Position numbers and translations under genes: made by a program
Notes under the pieces: generated by a model
Told to the model about the DNA's origin: nothing
The model's input: the letters and a program-made list of their open reading frames with translations, nothing else
The model's database searches: none
Source: CAYJOG01 sp964371695 [NCBI: uncultured bacterium]
GTDB lineage: Bacteria; CAYJOG01
NCBI GenBank assembly: GCA_964371695.1
Contig: CAYJOG010000117.1
Location: 1-7,730, forward strand
Direction: 5' to 3'
Length of the DNA: 7,730 nucleotides
Shown: positions 4,260 to 7,730 of the stretch, one piece after another
Numbering within the stretch: the first letter of the stretch is position 1
Layout: each line of letters begins with the position of its first letter

Positions 4260-6899
4260 TCATTCCACCGCTTCGGCCAACACCACGACCACCACCGGGC
4301 TGTGCTGCTCACGCTCACGCACATAGGTGACGGCCTCGGTGGACTGGACACCGGCGGCGGCCAGCAGGTCGGCTTCCACGCAGCACAACGCGTCCACCAC
4401 CAGATCCGAGCCGGTGACCTCCAGCGCCGCCACGCCCCAGCGTTGTGACTTCTGCTGCTCGGTTTTTTTCTGGCGCACGCGGCTGATGACCTCGCAGAGC
4501 AGGTCAAAGGACTCGTTATGCGTGGGCGCGGCCACACCCTGCACCAGTTGGTCCGCGTCGGGCCAGCCGGGGGCATGCACACTGCCGCCATGGCTCCAGC
4601 GCCAGACTTCTTCACTGATGAACGGCACGGTGGGGGCAAACAGTTTGAGAAAAGTTTTCATGGCGAACCACAGGGTGCTGAGCGCGCTGTGGCGGCCTTC
4701 GTCGCCCAGTTCGCCATAGGCGCGGGCCTTCACCAGTTCCAGATAGTTGTCGCAAAAGTCGCCCCAAAAAACCCTTTCCACGTCTGCCAGCGCCAGACCA
4801 AACTCAAAGCCTTCCATGCGTTCTTCCACCTGACGCACCAGGGCCGAAAGCCGGTGCATCAGGGCGCGGTCCATCTCCCAGGTGATGTGTGCCGGTTTGG
4901 CGTCGTGTTTCGCCGTGAGGCCGAATACAAACTTGCCTGCGTTAAACAGCTTGGTGGCTAATTTTTTGCCGTTTTTGAGCACACCCCTGTCAAAAGCCGT
5001 GTCCATGCCCAGGCGCGCACTGGCGGCCCAATAACGCACGGCGTCGGCGCTGAACTCCTCGATCAGGGGCAGGGGCGTCACCACGTTGCCCTTGCTTTTG
5101 GACATCTTTTTGCGGTCGGGGTCCAGAATCCACCCGCTGATGAGCACGTTCTTCCAGGGAATCGTGTTTTGATGCAGGTGCGCCTTGACGATGGTGTAAA
5201 ACGCCCAGGTGCGGATGATTTCGTGAGACTGGGGGCGGATGTCCATGGGAAACAGGTTCCGGTGGCGGTCGGGCGCGTCCATCCAGCCGGTGGCCACCTG
5301 GGGCGTGAGGGAACTGGTGGCCCAGGTGTCGAACACGTCGGGGTCGCCGGTGAAACCGCCGGGCATGTTGCGCTGGTCTTCTCTGTAACCCGGCGGCGGC
5401 TGGGCCTGGGGGTCCACCGGCAGGCTGTCCGGCGTGGGCAGCAGGGGCGATTCAAAAACAGGCTCAGCGTTGTCATCCAGCGGAAACCACACTGGAATCG
5501 GCACGCCGAAATAACGCTGGCGGCTCACGCACCAATCCAGCTTCAGGCCCTCCACCCAGTGTTCATAACGCAGGCGCATGTGGTCAGGCCGCCAGTGAAT
5601 TTCACGCCCCCGCGCCAGCAGTGCCTCTGTTTTGTCCACCAGTTTCACAAACCACTGGCGGCTGATGAGAATCTCAAGGGGTTTGCTGCCCTTCTCATAA
5701 AACTTCACGGGATGGGTGATTTTTTCCACACCGCTCAGCGCCACACCCGCGCCAAAAGGCCCGCTGCCCTCCTGGCCCAATAACTCCACAATTTTCTGCC
5801 TCGCCCCCACCACACCCTTGCCGGTGATTTCGCCATAGGCGGCGGCGGCTTTGGCCGCGTCGTGGCTGAGCACACCCCCTTCGCCAAAGTCCATGGGCAT
5901 GAGGCGGCCGTTGCGCCCCAGAATCACCCGCGCTGGCAGGTTGAAGGAGCGCCACCACAACACGTCGGTCTGATCCCCAAACGTACACACCATCACCACG
6001 CCGGTGCCTTTTTCCGGGTCCACCAGATCACTGGCATGAATGGGCACCGGCACACGGAACAGCGGCGTCACGGCGGTCTTCCCCGCCAGATGAGAAAACC
6101 GCTCGTCCACCGGATGCACCATCACCGCCACGCAGGCCGCCAACAGCTCAGGCCGCGTGGTGGCCACCAGCACCGTCTGGTCTGTGCCGTCAATGCCAAA
6201 GGTGATGCGGTGATAGGCCCCGGCCTCGTTGCGTTCTTCCACTTCTGCCAGGGCGATGGCGGTGTGGAAATCCACGTCCCACAACGTGGGGGCGTCCACA
6301 TGGGCCACGTGGCCTTTTTCAAACAGGTCCAGAAAACTGTATTGGCTGATGCGGCGGCATTTGTCGTTGATGGTGGCGTATTCCTGATGCCAGTCAATGC
6401 TCAGTCCAAGGCGCTGCCACATGGCCTTGAACACGGTTTCGTCTTCCACAGTCAGGGCCTCGCACAGCTTGATGAACGCCTGTCGGCTCACGGGCAACTG
6501 CTCTTTGCGGGCCTTGTCATCCAGCGCCTTGCGGTCTACCAACCCGGCCATGGCGGCGGCGCCTTCATAGGGAATGTGCGGCTCGCAGCGCACGCCAAAC
6601 ACGTTCTGCACCCGCCGCTCGGTGGGCAGTCCGTTGTCGTCCCAACCCATGGGATAAAAGATGTTTTTGCCCCGCAGGCGCTGATAACGCACGATCACGT
6701 CCTGGTGGGTGTAGCTGAACACGTGGCCCATGTGCAGTTCGCCGCTGATGGTGGGCGGGGGGCTGTCCACCACAAAGGTGTCATCGCGGCCCCGGGCGGG
6801 GTCGTAATGGTGCAGACCCTCGGCCTCCCAGGTTTGGGCCCAGTGTTGTTCCAGTTCGGCGGGGTTCAGGTTTTCCGGCGGTTGACGCTTCACGTGCAT
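4260..6899 (-). CDS. valS: valyl-tRNA synthetase, archaeal/actinobacterial-like type
   Basis: The enzyme charges tRNA-Val with valine and edits mischarged threonine in the cytoplasm. The 879-residue protein has the class Ia catalytic core with the HIGH-type motif HMGH (56-59) in SPPPTISGELHMGHVFSYTHQD and KKMSKSKGN (597-605). The editing domain lies between (about 200-390), with TTRPEL (247-252) and GTGVVMVCTFGDQTD (298-312). The anticodon-binding helical domain is about 670-800. FYPMGWDDNGLPTERRVQNVFGVRC and the CTFGDQTD editing motif are typical of the archaeal/actinobacterial-like group, not the E. coli-like group. The long C-terminal coiled coil of E. coli-like ValRS is missing. ATG at 6899 is chosen because conserved sequence begins just after it; the frame continues open to 7100 only through repeat DNA. 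No strong Shine-Dalgarno site is seen; a weak TAACTT box lies 8 bp upstream. Confidence 0.95.
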   Translation of the reverse strand: MHVKRQPPENLNPAELEQHWAQTWEAEGLHHYDPARGRDDTFVVDSPPPTISGELHMGHVFSYTHQDVIVRYQRLRGKNIFYPMGWDDNGLPTERRVQNVFGVRCEPHIPYEGAAAMAGLVDRKALDDKARKEQLPVSRQAFIKLCEALTVEDETVFKAMWQRLGLSIDWHQEYATINDKCRRISQYSFLDLFEKGHVAHVDAPTLWDVDFHTAIALAEVEERNEAGAYHRITFGIDGTDQTVLVATTRPELLAACVAVMVHPVDERFSHLAGKTAVTPLFRVPVPIHASDLVDPEKGTGVVMVCTFGDQTDVLWWRSFNLPARVILGRNGRLMPMDFGEGGVLSHDAAKAAAAYGEITGKGVVGARQKIVELLGQEGSGPFGAGVALSGVEKITHPVKFYEKGSKPLEILISRQWFVKLVDKTEALLARGREIHWRPDHMRLRYEHWVEGLKLDWCVSRQRYFGVPIPVWFPLDDNAEPVFESPLLPTPDSLPVDPQAQPPPGYREDQRNMPGGFTGDPDVFDTWATSSLTPQVATGWMDAPDRHRNLFPMDIRPQSHEIIRTWAFYTIVKAHLHQNTIPWKNVLISGWILDPDRKKMSKSKGNVVTPLPLIEEFSADAVRYWAASARLGMDTAFDRGVLKNGKKLATKLFNAGKFVFGLTAKHDAKPAHITWEMDRALMHRLSALVRQVEERMEGFEFGLALADVERVFWGDFCDNYLELVKARAYGELGDEGRHSALSTLWFAMKTFLKLFAPTVPFISEEVWRWSHGGSVHAPGWPDADQLVQGVAAPTHNESFDLLCEVISRVRQKKTEQQKSQRWGVAALEVTGSDLVVDALCCVEADLLAAAGVQSTEAVTYVREREQHSPVVVVVLAEAVE

Positions 6900-7051
6900 G
6901 GTGGTGGAAGTTAGCGCGGCAAACGGGATTGGTAAAGTCAGGCTAAAGACCAGAGGGGTGTTGGTATTTGTTTTTTTGTAGAACAGGCATCTGCCCATCG
7001 CTGCTAACTTTGGGGCTATAGACGGCTTTGGGGCCAGTGACAGAGTAGCCC
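6900..7051. other. valS upstream region without gene
   Basis: This is the start of the divergent valS-tatA gap. I find no coding sequence or RNA gene in it. It has a T-rich stretch (6968-6977), two direct copies of CTTTGGGGC (7008-7016 and 7026-7034, 18 bp apart), and GGGGCTA (7012-7018) that can pair with TAGCCCC (7047-7053). The valS promoter should lie here, but no strong -35/-10 pair is evident; TTTACC then TAACTT 17 bp later on the minus strand is the best, weak candidate. Confidence 0.4.
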
Positions 7052-7240
7052 CCCCGCCGTCATTCCCGCGAAGGCGGGAATCCAGTTGAAACAAAAACAA
7101 AACACCTTTTTCTGTCTTCTTTCAGTGGGGCGGAAACACCTGTGGTTGCGCGCTCACCAGAACTGGATTATTTCTTTTGTTTTACTGGATTCCCGCTTTC
7201 GCGGGAATGACGGCGGGGTATTCGGAGGTGCCTGTTCTAC
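6978..7240. repeat. outer 12-bp inverted repeat around the small element
   Basis: GTAGAACAGGCA (6978-6989) and its exact reverse complement TGCCTGTTCTAC (7229-7240) flank the element at 7052-7218. They may be ends of a larger 263-bp unit or the arms of an older palindrome into which the smaller element went. Chance is possible at 12 bp but unlikely within this short region. Confidence 0.5.
7052..7218. mobile_element. MITE-like element with 35-bp terminal inverted repeats
   Basis: The ends 7052-7086 and 7184-7218 are inverted copies, 34 of 35 identical, each containing a dRS3-like ATTCCC-8-GGGAAT hairpin. The 97-bp interior is AT-rich and I see no gene in it. It carries no transposase, so any mobility would be in trans. 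No clear target-site duplication is seen. A lone end of the same family is at 3787. The arms translate as LDSRFRGNDGG in one frame, which produces false extensions of nearby genes. Confidence 0.7.
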
Positions 7241-7298
7241 CAGCTCTCTTTGGCAGAGCACCCCCTCCATCAAAAAGACATTCGAATCCTGATTTTCT

Positions 7299-7326
7299 TT
7301 GACTTGACCCGAAATGCCCCTACCAT
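7299..7326 (+). promoter_or_regulatory. tatA promoter, leaderless layout
   Basis: TTGACT (7299-7304, 5 of 6 matches to the -35) is followed after 16 bp by TACCAT (7321-7326, 4 of 6 matches to the -10). The ATG at 7333 is six bases after the -10, so transcription should start at the start codon. There is no Shine-Dalgarno site. A second TTGACC overlaps at 7304-7309 but leaves too short a spacer. Confidence 0.65.
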
Positions 7327-7332
7327 CAGGCC

Positions 7333-7596
7333 ATGGACGGATTACAACTCGCCATCAGCATGCCCGGCCCCATGGAGTGGGCAATCATCGCCGTGGTGGC
7401 GTTGATTGTGTTTGGCCCCAAGCGCCTGCCAGAGCTTGGCCAGAGCGTGGGCAAGATGCTGCGGGAGTTCAAAAAGGCCACCGACGGCTCAGCCGAGAGC
7501 GACAGCCCCGTCAAGGTGGCGTCCATTGAAGGCCCCGACGAAGAAGCCCGCGTGAAAGCCGAAAATGAAAACTCCCAGACCCCAAAAGAGTCGTAA
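7333..7596 (+). CDS. tatA: twin-arginine translocase subunit TatA/TatE
   Basis: TatA oligomers form the passage for folded proteins exported by the Tat pathway in the inner membrane. The 87-residue protein has a short N-terminus, one membrane helix (MEWAIIAVVALIVFG, 14-28), the hinge motif FGPKRLPELG (27-36), an amphipathic helix (QSVGKMLREFKKA, 37-49) and an acidic, disordered tail. The FGPKRLPELG hinge and the LREFKKA helix fit TatA better than TatB. A Glu (Glu15) sits at the head of the membrane helix, where E. coli TatA has Gln8 and TatB has Glu8, so a dual TatA/TatB role is possible. ATG at 7333 is supported by the promoter placement; ATG at 7360 (MPGPMEW) is a shorter option. No tatB or tatC is in the window. 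Confidence 0.92.
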   Translation: MDGLQLAISMPGPMEWAIIAVVALIVFGPKRLPELGQSVGKMLREFKKATDGSAESDSPVKVASIEGPDEEARVKAENENSQTPKES

Positions 7597-7601
7597 AAAC
7601 T

Positions 7602-7614
7602 GGGCGTCTCGCCC
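7602..7614. repeat. small hairpin just after tatA
   Basis: GGGCG, TCT, CGCCC begins 5 bp past the tatA stop. Its centre is the reverse complement of the GGCGAGACGCC centre of the 41-bp repeats at 3978 and 4095. There is no T-run directly after it, so a terminator role is uncertain. Confidence 0.5.
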
Positions 7615-7668
7615 GATGCGGTCAGGTTGATAAAAAATCAAGGGATGACAGGGACTTTTTCACGTAGC

Positions 7669-7709
7669 CCCGGCGTCCCGCCGGGAGTATCTGCCGCGCC
7701 AGAGGCGCG
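7669..7709. repeat. twin GC-rich hairpins at the window end
   Basis: CCCGGCG (7669-7675) pairs with CGCCGGG (7679-7685) around TCC, and CGCGCC (7695-7700) pairs with GGCGCG (7704-7709) around AGA. They resemble the other short intergenic repeats here. I see no gene in 7597-7730. Confidence 0.6.
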
Positions 7710-7730
7710 CCCCTTTAGTTGCGACGCCGT

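Noticed and set aside
5862-6914. 350-residue open frame opposite valS on the plus strand
   Set aside because: It is antisense to conserved ValRS sequence, His/Gly/Val-rich as expected for a shadow of GC-rich coding, and has no family motifs.
6900-7051. tRNA or T-box leader upstream of valS
   Set aside because: No cloverleaf, T-box sequence or terminator/antiterminator pair could be found; only short direct and inverted repeats are present.
6900-7100. N-terminal extension of ValRS by 67 residues (MFLFQLDSRLRGNDGGG...)
   Set aside because: The added residues come from the dRS3-like inverted repeat and AT-rich intergenic DNA. Conserved ValRS sequence starts just after ATG 6899.
7086-7292. 68-residue open frame containing LLDSRFRGNDGG
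   Set aside because: It is a translation of the element's right arm, a typical false gene over this kind of repeat.

Overview
This is a GC-rich window, apparently from a bacterial chromosome, with six protein-coding genes and an unusual amount of short structured repeat DNA between them. I cannot name the organism. An LpxH-like phosphoesterase hints at a Gram-negative bacterium. The valyl-tRNA synthetase is closer in its motifs to the archaeal/actinobacterial-like form than to the E. coli-like form. Short GC-rich hairpin repeats of this kind occur in Verrucomicrobiota and Proteobacteria. These hints rest on memory and do not settle the phylum.

Layout. Minus strand, 1-613: partial N-carbamoylputrescine amidase (polyamine synthesis), 44 bp downstream of rplI (658-1155, ribosomal protein L9), which has its own promoter and Shine-Dalgarno site. 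Between rplI and the next minus-strand gene is a roughly 180-bp block made almost entirely of back-to-back hairpins (1255-1437). Then come an LpxH-like metallophosphoesterase (1436-2329, minus) and, divergently, a class V PLP-dependent enzyme (2365-3504, plus). A small unknown gene follows (3542-3763, plus). The convergent gap 3764-4259 is full of repeats: a dRS3-like palindrome, a possible pseudoknot, two 41-bp copies with a compensatory stem change, and several CCYTCTCCC hairpins. valS (4260-6899, minus) follows. The gap 6900-7332 holds a small element with terminal inverted repeats. tatA (7333-7596, plus; twin-arginine protein export) is the last gene, and the window ends in more hairpins.

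The genes are mostly unrelated housekeeping functions (translation, polyamines, envelope, export) and do not form one pathway. No defence system, phage or CRISPR array is visible. The most notable features are regulatory and structural. Four starts (2329 minus, 2365 plus, 3542 plus, 7333 plus) have a -10-like hexamer exactly 6 bp before the start codon and no Shine-Dalgarno site, which is the layout expected of leaderless mRNAs. The intergenic regions carry several families of structured repeats.
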